A DNA stretch of 64,000 bases from Roseovarius sp. (GCF_030373445.1 NZ_JAUCYU010000012.1:1-64000); one strand, 5' to 3'. Positions 40,324-48,873 are shown, counted from the stretch's first letter. Notes: generated by a model from the sequence alone, not told the origin. Made by a program: numbers and translations.

Positions 40324-40800
40324 TCAGTCTTCCAGGCTGTCCTCGCGCTTCTCCTCGATCAGCCCGCGCTCCTCTTTCTTGCGCTTGAGGAAACGGTCGC
40401 CGAAGGCCTCGTCCTCGCCCGCGTCGAACACCTCCTTGGCGCGGGAGAAGACGTCTTCCTCCTCCTCGTCCATGTGGTGCTCGTAATCGTGCTTCAGCGT
40501 CTCGAACCGCTGCAGCCACCCGGGCGAGGACATGTCCTTCTCGTTCAGCTCTTCCATGATATCGTCGAGCTGCTGGTGCTCGTGCACCGAATGCCGGGCG
40601 GCATCCTGGCCCCAGGTCTTGTTCATCAGCTTGGAATAGAACGTCTCCTCCTCGGCGGCGGCGTGCGATTTCACGTCCTCGTAGAAGGTTTTCCACGCCT
40701 TGCGGCGCTCCTCGCTGTCGCCGGACGTGTCGGCGATCTGGTCCAACAGCTTGCGATGGGTGTCGTGGTCATCCTGGATAGCATCGTAGATCGACGGCAT
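40324..40800 (-). CDS. Hemerythrin-like HHE domain protein
   Basis: Encodes 158 residues, mainly helical. The diiron pattern is visible: DDHDTHRKLL (His15), SHAAAEEETFY (His46, Glu50), HSVHEHQQLDDIM (His75) and HDYEHHMDEEEEDVF (about His104-Glu113). A charged C-terminal tail follows (RFLKRKKEERGLIEEK). Such proteins bind oxygen or react with nitric oxide, peroxide or iron; no signal peptide is present. A GGAAC-N16-CGTT promoter lies directly upstream, suggesting stress control. Confidence 0.85.
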   Translation of the reverse strand: MPSIYDAIQDDHDTHRKLLDQIADTSGDSEERRKAWKTFYEDVKSHAAAEEETFYSKLMNKTWGQDAARHSVHEHQQLDDIMEELNEKDMSSPGWLQRFETLKHDYEHHMDEEEEDVFSRAKEVFDAGEDEAFGDRFLKRKKEERGLIEEKREDSLED

Positions 40801-40834
40801 GTCTCGGTTCCTTGGGTTACGTCAAAAACGTACC

Positions 40835-40859
40835 AACGCAGAGCCTTCGGCGGAGTTCC
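40835..40859 (-). promoter_or_regulatory. Candidate ECF/general-stress promoter of the hemerythrin gene
   Basis: On the minus strand GGAAC (40855-40859) and CGTT (40835-40838) are exactly 16 bp apart, matching the EcfG-type consensus GGAAC-N16/17-CGTT. Transcription would start near 40828, 28 nt before the ATG, and AAGGA serves as SD. Which ECF sigma factor this organism has is not known from the window. Confidence 0.5.
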
Positions 40860-40962
40860 GCACGCCGCCGCGTCAGGCCTCACAAAGCTGCGACGGAAGG
40901 TGAAACGCCGCCCGTTCCATGCTATGTACCACGTGACGTTCCGCATTTTCCGAGACTGACCG

Positions 40963-42348
40963 ATGAGCTTTGACCCCGAACGCGCGGCGATCCGCTTTGG
41001 ATGCGGACTTTCGCCGCGCATCGCCCCCCCGGACTCAGCCGAGGCGATGCTGTCGCAACTGACCGGCCGCGACCGCGCGGCCGAGGCCTTCCCCGTGCCC
41101 GGTTTCCAGGCGGCGGTGGCGCATTACGTGGCAGTCCGCGCCGCGCGCAAGGCCCTGAGGGCCACGAAGACCGAGGCAGACCGGGAGGCAAAGCTGAAAG
41201 CCCGGAAAAAGGTCGAACGCGCCATGTCAGACGACGGAAGCCGCTGGTTCGCCAGCACAATGCTGCGCCGTGCCCTGACCGAGGACGGGTTCCGCGAACG
41301 GCTGGTGGCCTTCTGGTCGGACCATTTCACCGCCTTCGAACAGGGCGGCCCCCTCCGGTTCAGCCATGTCACCTATACCGAAGAGGCGATCCGCCCCCAC
41401 GTGGCCGGCCGCTTTGCCGATCTGCTGCGCGCCTCGGCCACCCACCCGGTGATGCTGCGCTATCTCGACCAGTCGCGCTCGGCCGGGCCGAACAGCCAGG
41501 CGGCGGAGCGGCGGGAGAAGATCGGCGGGCTGAACGAGAACCTCGCCCGCGAGATGCTGGAACTGCACACGCTCGGGGTCGAAGGCCCCTACACGCAAAC
41601 GGATGTGCGGCAACTGGCCGAGCTTCTGACCGGGCTCAGCTACAGCATGAAGGCCGGGTTCAAGTTCCGGCCCGGCCTGGCCGAGCCCGGCGCCGAAACC
41701 GTGTTGTCGGTGGAATACGGCGGCAACAAAGCCCGGCTCGAGGACATATACGCCGCCTTCGAGGACCTGGCGCGCCACCCGGCCACGGCCCGGCACATCG
41801 CCCGCAAGCTGGCGGTGCATTTCGTCTCTGACCGGCCCGACGAGGCGCTCGTCGATGCCATGGCTGCGCGCTATGCCGAAACCGACGGCAACCTGCCCGA
41901 GGTCTATGCCGCGATGCTCGAACATCCCGCCGCATGGGCGGACCAGCCCGGCAACATCAAGCAGCCGGTGGATTTCATAGGCTCCAGCCTGCGCGCGCTC
42001 GACATCGTGCCCCGCGCCCTTCCGTCGGGCAAGTACGGGCGGATGCGGAGGATGTTCTTCACGCCCCTGCAACTGATGGGGCAGGACTGGGGCCGCCCCG
42101 CCGGGCCCGACGGCTGGACCGAAAGCGACGCCGAATGGATCACGCCGCAGCGCCTGTCGGCCCGGCTGATCTGGGGGATGACCATGCCCTACGAGCTGCG
42201 CCGCGCGCTGCCCGACCCGCGCGACTTCGTCGAGACCGCCCTTGGCCGCCGCGTTCCGGAAGAGGTGCGTTTCGCCGCCCGCGCCGCCGAAACCCGGGCC
42301 GAGGGGATCGGCATCGTGTTGTCCTCCCCCGCCTTCCAGCGCATGTAG
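40963..42348 (+). CDS. DUF1800 family protein
   Basis: Encodes 461 residues. MSFDPERAAIRFGCGLSPRIAPP, MLRRALTEDGFRERLVAFWSDHFT and NENLAREMLELHTLGVEG are DUF1800 features. No classical signal peptide is evident. DUF1800 genes are usually paired with a DUF1501 gene, as here (14 bp downstream). The function is unknown; the pair is thought to act in the cell envelope. Confidence 0.88.
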   Translation: MSFDPERAAIRFGCGLSPRIAPPDSAEAMLSQLTGRDRAAEAFPVPGFQAAVAHYVAVRAARKALRATKTEADREAKLKARKKVERAMSDDGSRWFASTMLRRALTEDGFRERLVAFWSDHFTAFEQGGPLRFSHVTYTEEAIRPHVAGRFADLLRASATHPVMLRYLDQSRSAGPNSQAAERREKIGGLNENLAREMLELHTLGVEGPYTQTDVRQLAELLTGLSYSMKAGFKFRPGLAEPGAETVLSVEYGGNKARLEDIYAAFEDLARHPATARHIARKLAVHFVSDRPDEALVDAMAARYAETDGNLPEVYAAMLEHPAAWADQPGNIKQPVDFIGSSLRALDIVPRALPSGKYGRMRRMFFTPLQLMGQDWGRPAGPDGWTESDAEWITPQRLSARLIWGMTMPYELRRALPDPRDFVETALGRRVPEEVRFAARAAETRAEGIGIVLSSPAFQRM

Positions 42349-42362
42349 CAAGGACCATTGCC

Positions 42363-43616
42363 ATGACCCGCCAGACCCTGTCCCGCCGCCTGTTCCTGAC
42401 CCGGTCCGCGGCGCTTGGCTGTTCGCTCGCCGCGAGCCCGCTGATGACGCCGGTGACCATGGCCAGCGCGCCGGGCGAGAACCGCCTCGTGGTGCTGATC
42501 CTGCGCGGCGGGCTCGACGGGCTCGATGCCGTGCGCCCCTATGGTGCGCCCGAGTTCGACAGCTACCGCGGCCGCCTGCTCGACACTGCGGTGCCGGGCG
42601 AGCTCGATCTCGACGGGTTCTACGCCCTGCACCCGGCGCTTGCGCCGCTCATGCCGCTCTGGCAGGCGGGCGAGTTGGGCTTCGCCCATGCCGTCTCGAC
42701 CCCCTACCGCGACAAGCGTAGCCATTTCGACGGGCAGGATATCCTCGAGGCCGGCACCGCCTCGCTCGACCGCGCGCCGGATCGCGATGGCTGGCTCAAC
42801 CGCCTGCTGCAGGGGCTTCCGGACGCCGAGGCCGAGACCGCCTATGCCATCGGCCGCTCCGACATGCTGCTGACCCGCGGCAAGGCGGACGTGTCGAACT
42901 GGTCGCCCGACGCCGCCCTGCCGCTCAGCCCGCAGGCGGAGAAGCTGCTCGACATGGTCATGCATGACGACCCGCTCTTCCGCGACGCCACGGCCGAGGC
43001 GATCGCCCTTTCGCAGATCAGCCTGGGCCTGTCCGCCGATGCGGTCGAGGGGGAGGACGCGCTCGACAGTTCCGGCATGATGGGCGCCATGCAGGACAGC
43101 ATGGCCGGCGCCGGCAAGAAGGGCGGGCTTGACGAGATCGCCCGCTTCGCCGCCGGCCGCCTGCGCGAGGAGACCCGCATCGCCGCGTGGTCGGTCAACG
43201 GGTTCGACACCCATGCCGCCCAGTCGAAGCGCCTGCCGCGGGCCTTGACGGACCTCTCCGACACCCTCCTCGCCCTGCGCGAGGCGCTGGGCCCGGTCTG
43301 GGAAAAGACCGCCGTCGTCGCCATGACGGAGTTCGGCCGCACCGCGCGCGCGAACGGCACCGGCGGCACCGATCACGGCACCGGGGGCGCGATGCTCTTT
43401 GCCGGCGGCGCGCTGCGCGGCGGCCGGGTGGTGGGCGACTGGCCGGGGCTGGCCGAGGCCGACCTCTACGACCGGCGCGACCTGATGCCCACACGCGACG
43501 TGCGCGCCCATGCCGGCTGGATGATGCGGCAGCTCTTCGGGCTCGATACCGGGCTGATCGAGCGCAGCGTCTTTCCGGGCGTCGAGCTCGGGGCCGACCC
43601 GAAGCTGATCCTCTGA
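42363..43616 (+). CDS. DUF1501 family Tat-exported protein
   Basis: Encodes 417 residues from the ATG at 42363. A Tat signal LSRRLFLTRSAALGCSLAASP opens the protein. LVVLILRGGLDGLDAV, LHPALAPLMPLWQAGELGFAHAV and MTEFGRTARANGTGGTDHGTGG are family features, the last resembling the metal site of sulfatase/alkaline phosphatase-fold enzymes. It is presumably periplasmic. It partners with the DUF1800 gene; the substrate is unknown. Confidence 0.88.
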   Translation: MTRQTLSRRLFLTRSAALGCSLAASPLMTPVTMASAPGENRLVVLILRGGLDGLDAVRPYGAPEFDSYRGRLLDTAVPGELDLDGFYALHPALAPLMPLWQAGELGFAHAVSTPYRDKRSHFDGQDILEAGTASLDRAPDRDGWLNRLLQGLPDAEAETAYAIGRSDMLLTRGKADVSNWSPDAALPLSPQAEKLLDMVMHDDPLFRDATAEAIALSQISLGLSADAVEGEDALDSSGMMGAMQDSMAGAGKKGGLDEIARFAAGRLREETRIAAWSVNGFDTHAAQSKRLPRALTDLSDTLLALREALGPVWEKTAVVAMTEFGRTARANGTGGTDHGTGGAMLFAGGALRGGRVVGDWPGLAEADLYDRRDLMPTRDVRAHAGWMMRQLFGLDTGLIERSVFPGVELGADPKLIL

Positions 43617-43733
43617 CCCGGTCGGCGGGGCGCCCCCGCGCCGCCCGCCAGGCAACCGGTCGCGTTTTCCTTTCCAATTTCCGCGCGGCGGGCCTATCCT
43701 GCCCCCAAAATGCAGGCAGAAGAGGGCAATCCG

Positions 43734-44450
43734 ATGCAAGATGCGCGGCCACTGGGGCCGGCCGTTCCCGACTGGACACCGCCGCCCCTGCCCGGGGGCG
43801 AGGCGATGGCGGGGCGCTACGCCGAGCTCGAGGCGCTTGACGCCGACCGCCACGCCGCGCTGCTCTACAAGGCGTTCGACGGGCATGACACCGTCTGGGA
43901 CTACATGCCCGACGGTCCCTTCGCCTCGGCCGCGCAGTTCCATCGCTGGATGCGCGGCGCCACCCAGCGCGACGACATCCTGTTCCACGCCATCCGCGAC
44001 AAGGTCAGCGGCACCTATGGCGGCTTCGCCTCCTACCTGCGGATGCAGCCGGCGGCGGGCTCGATCGAGGTGGGCTTCATCGCCATGTCGCCCCAGCTTC
44101 AGCGCACGCGGGCCGCGACCGACGCGATGTACCTGATGATGAAATGGGCCTTCGAGGCGGGCTATCGCCGCTACGAATGGAAATGCGACGCCCTGAACCG
44201 CCCCTCGCGCCGGGCCGCGCAGCGGCTGGGCTTCACCTACGAGGGCGTCTTCCGGCAGGCCACCGTGGTCAAGGGGCGCAACCGCGACACGGCGTGGTTC
44301 GCCGTGATCGACAAGGAGTGGCCCGCGCTGGAGGAGGCCTTCCGTGCCTGGCTTTCGCCGTCGAATTTCGACGACGAGGGGCACCAGAAGGAACGGCTGA
44401 GCGATCTCACCCGCCTGGTGCGCGCCGGGTCGGACCCCACGCTGAAATAG
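43734..44450 (+). CDS. GNAT family N-acetyltransferase (RimJ/RimL-like)
   Basis: Encodes 238 residues from the ATG at 43734, which has GAGGG 8 bp upstream; the ATG at 43710 is an alternative. The fold matches proteins of the acetyltransf_3 group: LLYKAFDGHDTVWDYMPDGPF, GSIEVGFIAMSPQLQRTRAATDAMYLM and RYEWKCDALNRPSRRAAQRLGFTYEG, where RAAQRLGF is the acetyl-CoA part. It probably acetylates a small molecule or protein N-terminus; the substrate is unknown. Confidence 0.88.
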   Translation: MQDARPLGPAVPDWTPPPLPGGEAMAGRYAELEALDADRHAALLYKAFDGHDTVWDYMPDGPFASAAQFHRWMRGATQRDDILFHAIRDKVSGTYGGFASYLRMQPAAGSIEVGFIAMSPQLQRTRAATDAMYLMMKWAFEAGYRRYEWKCDALNRPSRRAAQRLGFTYEGVFRQATVVKGRNRDTAWFAVIDKEWPALEEAFRAWLSPSNFDDEGHQKERLSDLTRLVRAGSDPTLK

Positions 44451-44560
44451 CCACGCCCGCGAGGGGCGCCTCGGGCACCCGGGCCCTCTCGACAGCGCAT
44501 CCGGGAGCGGACGGGGTCGAACCCGAGCATTCCGGTCCATCGCACCCGCCCCAACGCCCG

Positions 44561-45277
44561 TCAGATCGCCGCCCGGCTTTCGATCCGGGCATGCACCATC
44601 TGCATCAGCCGCGCCACCTTCTCGCGCTGCGGATCGCCCTGGCACCGGCTGCGGGCCAGGTCGCTCGCCGCGCGTTCCAGCGTGTAATCCCGTGCCGAGC
44701 GGGCCACGCCGCCCAGGAACTGCACCACGTAATCGATCGTCGGCCCGTCCTGCCGCTGTTCCAGCAGGGTGGCCACGTGGGACATGTCATCGCAGAACGC
44801 CACCCGGTCGGGGCTGACCGCCTCCTGCGCCACGGGGCGCGGGCCGCTGGGCACCGCGTCGGGCGGCAGGGCCGACAGGATCGCCTCCTGGAACGTGGCC
44901 AGGCTGTCGAGCGGCTTGGCCAGGAACCCGTCCGCCCCGGCCGCCAGTGCCTCTGTCTCGGCCCTGTCGTCGCCGCTCAGCCCGAGCAGCACACCCACCC
45001 GCGGTACCGCGCGGGCCAGCTCGTCAATCAGGTCGAGCCCCGAGCCATCGGGCAGCCCCATGTCGATGATCGCCGCCGAGGGCCGGTACACCTTCAGGTG
45101 CCGGCGTGCCGAGGCGAGGCAATCCGCCCGCCTGATCCGCGCGCCGCTGCGCAGGCACATCAGGCGCAGGGTCTCACAGGTATAGCGGCTGTCCTCGACC
45201 ACGAGGATGGTCATGCCCAGAAGCGGGCGGCTAGCCGTCGGCCGGGTCTGGCTGCGGAAACTGTCGGGCGTTGTCAT
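44561..45277 (-). CDS. Response regulator with receiver domain and unclassified C-terminus
   Basis: Encodes 238 residues from the ATG at 45277 (an in-frame ATG lies 10 codons upstream). The receiver domain spans about residues 22-145 with acidic pair Glu28-Asp29, phosphorylation site Asp72 (AAIIDMGLPDG), Ser101 and Lys121 (FLAKPLD). The C-terminal 90 residues contain no known DNA-binding or enzyme domain, so output is probably by protein contact. No kinase gene is adjacent. A CtrA-like box lies upstream. Confidence 0.85.
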   Translation of the reverse strand: MTTPDSFRSQTRPTASRPLLGMTILVVEDSRYTCETLRLMCLRSGARIRRADCLASARRHLKVYRPSAAIIDMGLPDGSGLDLIDELARAVPRVGVLLGLSGDDRAETEALAAGADGFLAKPLDSLATFQEAILSALPPDAVPSGPRPVAQEAVSPDRVAFCDDMSHVATLLEQRQDGPTIDYVVQFLGGVARSARDYTLERAASDLARSRCQGDPQREKVARLMQMVHARIESRAAI

Positions 45278-45322
45278 CGGCTGCTCCCTTGCTGCGATGC
45301 GACTCACGCTAGGTCATCACGC

Positions 45323-45337
45323 CTAACGAACGGTTAA
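45323..45337 (-). promoter_or_regulatory. CtrA-like box upstream of the response regulator
   Basis: On the minus strand this reads TTAACCGTTCGTTAG, which fits TTAA-N7-TTAA in seven of eight positions. CtrA controls motility and gene transfer agents in many Roseobacters. It is a single short match in otherwise GC-rich DNA, so chance cannot be excluded. Confidence 0.35.
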
Positions 45338-45449
45338 GCGCCGCCGGGCGGGCCGGGCGGGTCGGGGGGGGGTGCGCTGTCCTGCCGCTTGCACGCGCCC
45401 CGCCGCCCCGGCATAACGGCCCCAGCCAACCAGCCCGAAGGATGCCCCC

Positions 45450-45854
45450 ATGATCGGACGCCTGAACCATGTCGCCATCGCCGTGCCCGACCTCGAGGCC
45501 GCGGCCGACCAGTACCGCACCGCGCTCGGCGCAAACGTGGGCGCACCGCAGGACGAGCCCGATCACGGCGTCACCGTCATCTTCATCGAGCTGCCCAACA
45601 CCAAGATCGAACTGCTCTACCCCCTGGGCGATGACAGCCCGATCAAGGGCTTTCTCGAAAAGAACCCCTCGGGCGGCATCCACCATGTCTGCTACGAGGT
45701 CGACGACATCCTCGCCGCGCGCGATCACCTGAAGGAAAGCGGCGCCCGCGTGCTGGGCTCGGGAGAGCCCAAGATCGGCGCCCATGGCAAGCCGGTGCTG
45801 TTCCTGCACCCGAAGGATTTCAACGGCTGCCTCGTGGAACTGGAGCAGGTCTGA
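45450..45854 (+). CDS. mce: Methylmalonyl-CoA epimerase
   Basis: Encodes 134 residues, the family length. The vicinal-oxygen-chelate fold has metal ligands at His7 (LNHVAIAV), around His78 (GGIHHVCYEV) and at Glu130 (NGCLVELEQ). LEAAADQYRTALGANVGAP is typical of the epimerase. It converts (S)- to (R)-methylmalonyl-CoA in propionyl-CoA degradation. It overlaps the DUF1467 gene by one base (TGATG). Confidence 0.93.
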   Translation: MIGRLNHVAIAVPDLEAAADQYRTALGANVGAPQDEPDHGVTVIFIELPNTKIELLYPLGDDSPIKGFLEKNPSGGIHHVCYEVDDILAARDHLKESGARVLGSGEPKIGAHGKPVLFLHPKDFNGCLVELEQV

Positions 45855-46141
45855 TGGGCATCGCCTCCGGCATCGTCCTGTTCATGGTGGTCTGGTTCAT
45901 GACCTTCCTCGTCGTGTTGCCCCTGCGCATCCAGACGCAGGGGGAGGCGGGCGACGTGGTGCCGGGCACCCATTCCGGTTCGCCGGAAAAGCATCACCTG
46001 AAGAAGAAGGCGCTGATCGTGACGGGGATCTCGGCGGTGATCTGGTCGATCCTTGCCTATATCATCCTCTCGGGCATGATCACCGTGCGCGACATCGACA
46101 TGTTCGACCGGATGGGCCCCGCGACGGAAGAAGCTTCCTGA
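45854..46141 (+). CDS. DUF1467 family small membrane protein
   Basis: Encodes 95 residues with two membrane segments (about 4-25 and 53-75). The connecting loop has PLRIQTQGEAGDVVPGTHSGSP and HHLKKKALIVT, the DUF1467 signature. The function is unknown. The family often follows methylmalonyl-CoA epimerase in Alphaproteobacteria, and here the genes overlap. Confidence 0.88.
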   Translation: MGIASGIVLFMVVWFMTFLVVLPLRIQTQGEAGDVVPGTHSGSPEKHHLKKKALIVTGISAVIWSILAYIILSGMITVRDIDMFDRMGPATEEAS

Positions 46142-46230
46142 GGCCGCTCCCCGTCCCGGACCCCGATCCGGGGCCTCTCGGTGTCGAAACGCAACGTCCG
46201 CTCCGTTAATCCGGCGGGTGTCGGTCAAGA

Positions 46231-46271
46231 ACACCGACAAAATACCGACGTTATACCGACGCGATACCGAT
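46231..46271. repeat. Four octamer repeats (ATACCGAC) at 11-bp period
   Basis: Units start at 46231, 46242, 46253 and 46264: ACACCGAC, ATACCGAC, ATACCGAC, ATACCGAT, with variable 3-bp spacers. The period is exactly 11 bp, about one helical turn. GTCGGT at 46220-46225 adds an inverted unit. The same octamer in the opposite orientation forms a five-unit array at 56771-56822. The location is between the convergent ends of the DUF1467 and lrp genes. Confidence 0.85.
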
Positions 46272-46325
46272 ACCCGGTTCTCCCGCCATATCAACGCGTT
46301 AACCCCGATTCGCGGGCAACTCCCG

Positions 46326-46784
46326 TCACAGCGGCAATTCCGTCGTCTCCTTGATCTCCTCCATCACGAACGATGCCGAGACATCCCCCATCGGCACCTT
46401 CGCCACCAGCCTCTGGTACAGCCGGTCATAGCCCTTCATATCCGCCACCCGGGCCCGGATCAGGTAGTCGAGCTCCCCCGTCATCCGGTAGACCGCCTGC
46501 ACCTCCGGCATGGCCCGTGTGGCCCGCGCGAACCGCTCCAGCCAGTCGGCATCATGGGCGGCGGCCTTGATCTGCATGAACACCGTAAGCCCGAAGCCCA
46601 GCGTCTCCGCATCCAGCAGGGCCACGCGTTTCCGGATGATCCCCGCCGCCTCCATCGCCTTGACCCGCCGCCAGCAGGCGTTGCGCGACAGGCCCACCCG
46701 CTCGCCCAGCTGGTCGAGTGGCAGGTCGGCATTGCGCTGAAGTTCGGTCAGGATTCGCCGGTCGATATCGTCAATTTCGCTCAT
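46326..46784 (-). CDS. Lrp/AsnC family transcriptional regulator
   Basis: Encodes 152 residues. The N-terminal winged helix (DIDRRILTELQRNADLPLDQLGERVGLSRNACWRRVKAM-like, residues 6-45) is followed by the RAM ligand-binding domain. Such proteins sense amino acids and often repress their own gene. A TTGGGA-N5-TCCCAA palindrome lies just upstream in the divergent intergenic region. Confidence 0.93.
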   Translation of the reverse strand: MSEIDDIDRRILTELQRNADLPLDQLGERVGLSRNACWRRVKAMEAAGIIRKRVALLDAETLGFGLTVFMQIKAAAHDADWLERFARATRAMPEVQAVYRMTGELDYLIRARVADMKGYDRLYQRLVAKVPMGDVSASFVMEEIKETTELPL

Positions 46785-46798
46785 GAAAGGCAGGTTAC

Positions 46799-46815
46799 TT
46801 GGGATATCCTCCCAA
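46799..46815. promoter_or_regulatory. Palindromic operator candidate between lrp and DUF6356 genes
   Basis: TTGGGA (46799-46804) and TCCCAA (46810-46815) enclose 5 bp; GATAT and ATATC pairs overlap it. Its place 15 bp from the lrp start, in the divergent promoter region, makes it a likely Lrp-type operator. Confidence 0.45.
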
Positions 46816-46907
46816 TATCAACCCGCATCACCGCGAGAATGGGAAAACTGCCACGGCGCGCCGCGTTAAACATATGGCAAGGATATTGGCGCAGACAGGA
46901 GCACACG

Positions 46908-47114
46908 ATGATCACGAAAACCTTCCTCGACCACCCCCGCAGCGTGGATGAAACCTATCTCGAACACGCGGCCTTTGCCGGCAAGTTCAGTGTCAGGCTC
47001 TTCGCCGCAGGGTTCTGCGCGCTGGTCCACGCCGTCATCCCCTGCCTGTTCGAGAAGACGGCCAGCCGGATGATTGCCGAGATGTACGCCAAAACCCACA
47101 ATCGCGGGTCCTGA
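46908..47114 (+). CDS. DUF6356 family protein
   Basis: Encodes 68 residues from the ATG at 46908 (ACAGGAG upstream). FLDHPRSVDETYLEHAAFAGKFSVRLF is characteristic, followed by one hydrophobic segment (AAGFCALVHAVIPCLFE). The family has no known function. It is divergent from lrp, which may control it, and convergent with the SMR gene 6 bp away. Confidence 0.8.
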   Translation: MITKTFLDHPRSVDETYLEHAAFAGKFSVRLFAAGFCALVHAVIPCLFEKTASRMIAEMYAKTHNRGS

Positions 47115-47120
47115 GCGGGG

Positions 47121-47456
47121 TCAGTGGGTGGCAGTTTTCGAATACAGGTTGATCACCACGATGCCCGCGACGATCAGCGCCATGCCCAGGAGCGCCGCAA
47201 GATCGACCCCCTGCTTGAAGAACAGCCATCCGAGGAACGCCGTCAAACAGATGCCCAGCCCCGACCAGATCGCGTAGGTGATGCCCAGCGGCATGAATTT
47301 CAGCACGATCATCATCAGGTAGAAGGCCGAGCCGAACCCGGCCACCACGCCCACCGAGGGCCAGAAACGGGTGAATTGTTGCGATGCCTGAAGACAGGTT
47401 GACCCAACCCCTTCGCAGAGAACGGCCAGCAGCAGGATGAGGTAGATCTTCAGCAT
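47121..47456 (-). CDS. Small multidrug resistance (SMR) family transporter
   Basis: Encodes 111 residues with four membrane segments. Glu15 in LLAVLCEGVGST is the proton/substrate-binding glutamate of EmrE-type proteins, and YAIWSGLGICLTAFLGWLFF carries the conserved Trp and Gly. It likely exports cationic compounds or guanidine-like metabolites as a dimer; the substrate cannot be told. Confidence 0.9.
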   Translation of the reverse strand: MLKIYLILLLAVLCEGVGSTCLQASQQFTRFWPSVGVVAGFGSAFYLMMIVLKFMPLGITYAIWSGLGICLTAFLGWLFFKQGVDLAALLGMALIVAGIVVINLYSKTATH

Positions 47457-47588
47457 GACACATGCACCTTGTGACGAAATGGGCGGGAGTCGCGCCCATA
47501 TCGCAGGGGTTTCACGGCAGGGTCAAGCGACGCCGCACGCGGTTGTGGGCCGCCTGCTGCCTTCCTGCCACCGGGTGTGCCGGGGTGC

Positions 47589-48803
47589 CTAGCCGGCGAG
47601 CGCCTTGTCGAGGTTTTCATCGATCTTCTCGAGGAATCCCATCGTGGTAAGCCAGCCCTGATCGGGCCCCACCAGCAGGGCGAGGTCCTTGGTCATCGAC
47701 CCTGATTCCACCGTCTCGACGATGACCCGCTCCAGCGTGGTGGCAAACGTCATCAGGGCCTCGTTGCCGTCCAGCTTGGCCCGGTGCTTCAGCCCGCCCG
47801 TCCAGGCATAGATCGACGCGATCGAGTTGGTCGAGGTCGCCTCGCCCTTCTGGTGCTGGCGGTAATGGCGGGTGACGGTGCCATGCGCGGCCTCGGCCTC
47901 GACGATCTTGCCGTCGGGCGTCATCAGCTGCGAGGTCATCAGGCCCAGCGAGCCGAAGCCCTGCGCCACGGTGTCCGACTGCACGTCGCCATCGTAGTTC
48001 TTGCAGGCCCAGACGAAGCCGCCGCTCCACTTCATGGCACAGGCGACCATGTCGTCGATCAGCCGGTGCTCATAGGTGATCCCGGCCTCCTCGAACTTGT
48101 CCTTGAACTCCGTGTCGAACACCTCCTGGAACAACAGCAGGAACTGGCCATCATATTGTTTCAAAATGGTATTCTTGGTCGACAGGTAGAGCGGCCAGCC
48201 CATCGAAAGAGCATAGTTCATCGACGCCCGCGCGAAATCGCGGATCGAGTCGTCGAGGTTGTACATGCCCATGTAGACGCCGGAGGAGGGGGCGTCGAAC
48301 ACCTCCTTCTCGATCACTTCGCCGTCTTCTCCGACGAACTTGAGGCTCAGCTTGCCGGGCCCCGGAAACTTGATATCCGTCGCGCGGTACTGGTCCCCGT
48401 AGGCGTGCCGCCCGATGACGATGGGCTTGGTCCAGCCCGGCACGAGGCGCGGCACGTTGCGGCAGATGATCGGCGCCCGGAACACCACGCCGCCCAGGAT
48501 GTTGCGGATCGTGCCGTTCGGGCTGCGCCACATCTCCTTGAGGCCGAACTCCTCGACCCGTGCCTCGTCCGGCGTGATGGTGGCGCATTTGACGGCGACG
48601 CCCACTTCCTTGGTCTTCTCGGCGGCGTCGATGGTGACCTGGTCGCTCGTCGCATCGCGATTCTCGATCCCGAGATCGTAGTAGAGCAGGTCGATATCGA
48701 GATAGGGCAGGATCAGCTTCTGCTTGATGAAATCCCACATGATGCGGGTCATCTCGTCGCCGTCCATCTCGACGATGGGGTTGTCTACCTTGATCTTCGA
48801 CAT
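47589..48803 (-). CDS. icd: NADP-dependent isocitrate dehydrogenase, homodimeric type
   Basis: Encodes 404 residues of the eukaryote-like IDH subfamily: [34 protein letters not shown] with the substrate Ser, [23 protein letters not shown] and [28 protein letters not shown] with the metal-binding aspartates. It oxidises isocitrate to 2-oxoglutarate in the citric acid cycle. It follows the monomeric isozyme gene, with a terminator between them, so they are probably transcribed separately. Confidence 0.95.
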   Translation of the reverse strand: MSKIKVDNPIVEMDGDEMTRIMWDFIKQKLILPYLDIDLLYYDLGIENRDATSDQVTIDAAEKTKEVGVAVKCATITPDEARVEEFGLKEMWRSPNGTIRNILGGVVFRAPIICRNVPRLVPGWTKPIVIGRHAYGDQYRATDIKFPGPGKLSLKFVGEDGEVIEKEVFDAPSSGVYMGMYNLDDSIRDFARASMNYALSMGWPLYLSTKNTILKQYDGQFLLLFQEVFDTEFKDKFEEAGITYEHRLIDDMVACAMKWSGGFVWACKNYDGDVQSDTVAQGFGSLGLMTSQLMTPDGKIVEAEAAHGTVTRHYRQHQKGEATSTNSIASIYAWTGGLKHRAKLDGNEALMTFATTLERVIVETVESGSMTKDLALLVGPDQGWLTTMGFLEKIDENLDKALAG

Positions 48804-48830
48804 GTCATGCTCCTCGGCAAGGGGGCCTGC

Positions 48831-48873
48831 AAAAGAAAACGGGCCGCCTTGGGGATGACCCAGGACGGCCCGT
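48831..48873 (-). terminator. Intrinsic terminator between the two icd genes
   Basis: On the minus strand ACGGGCCG (48866-48873) pairs with CGGCCCGT (48839-48846) and TTTCTTTT follows. It should end transcription of the monomeric isozyme gene before the dimeric one. Confidence 0.75.

Noticed and set aside
46231..46271. Reading the octamer array as a CRISPR or VNTR
   Set aside because: Units of 8 bp with 3-bp spacers are far too short for CRISPR, and spacers vary in sequence but not in length, unlike a slipped tandem repeat.
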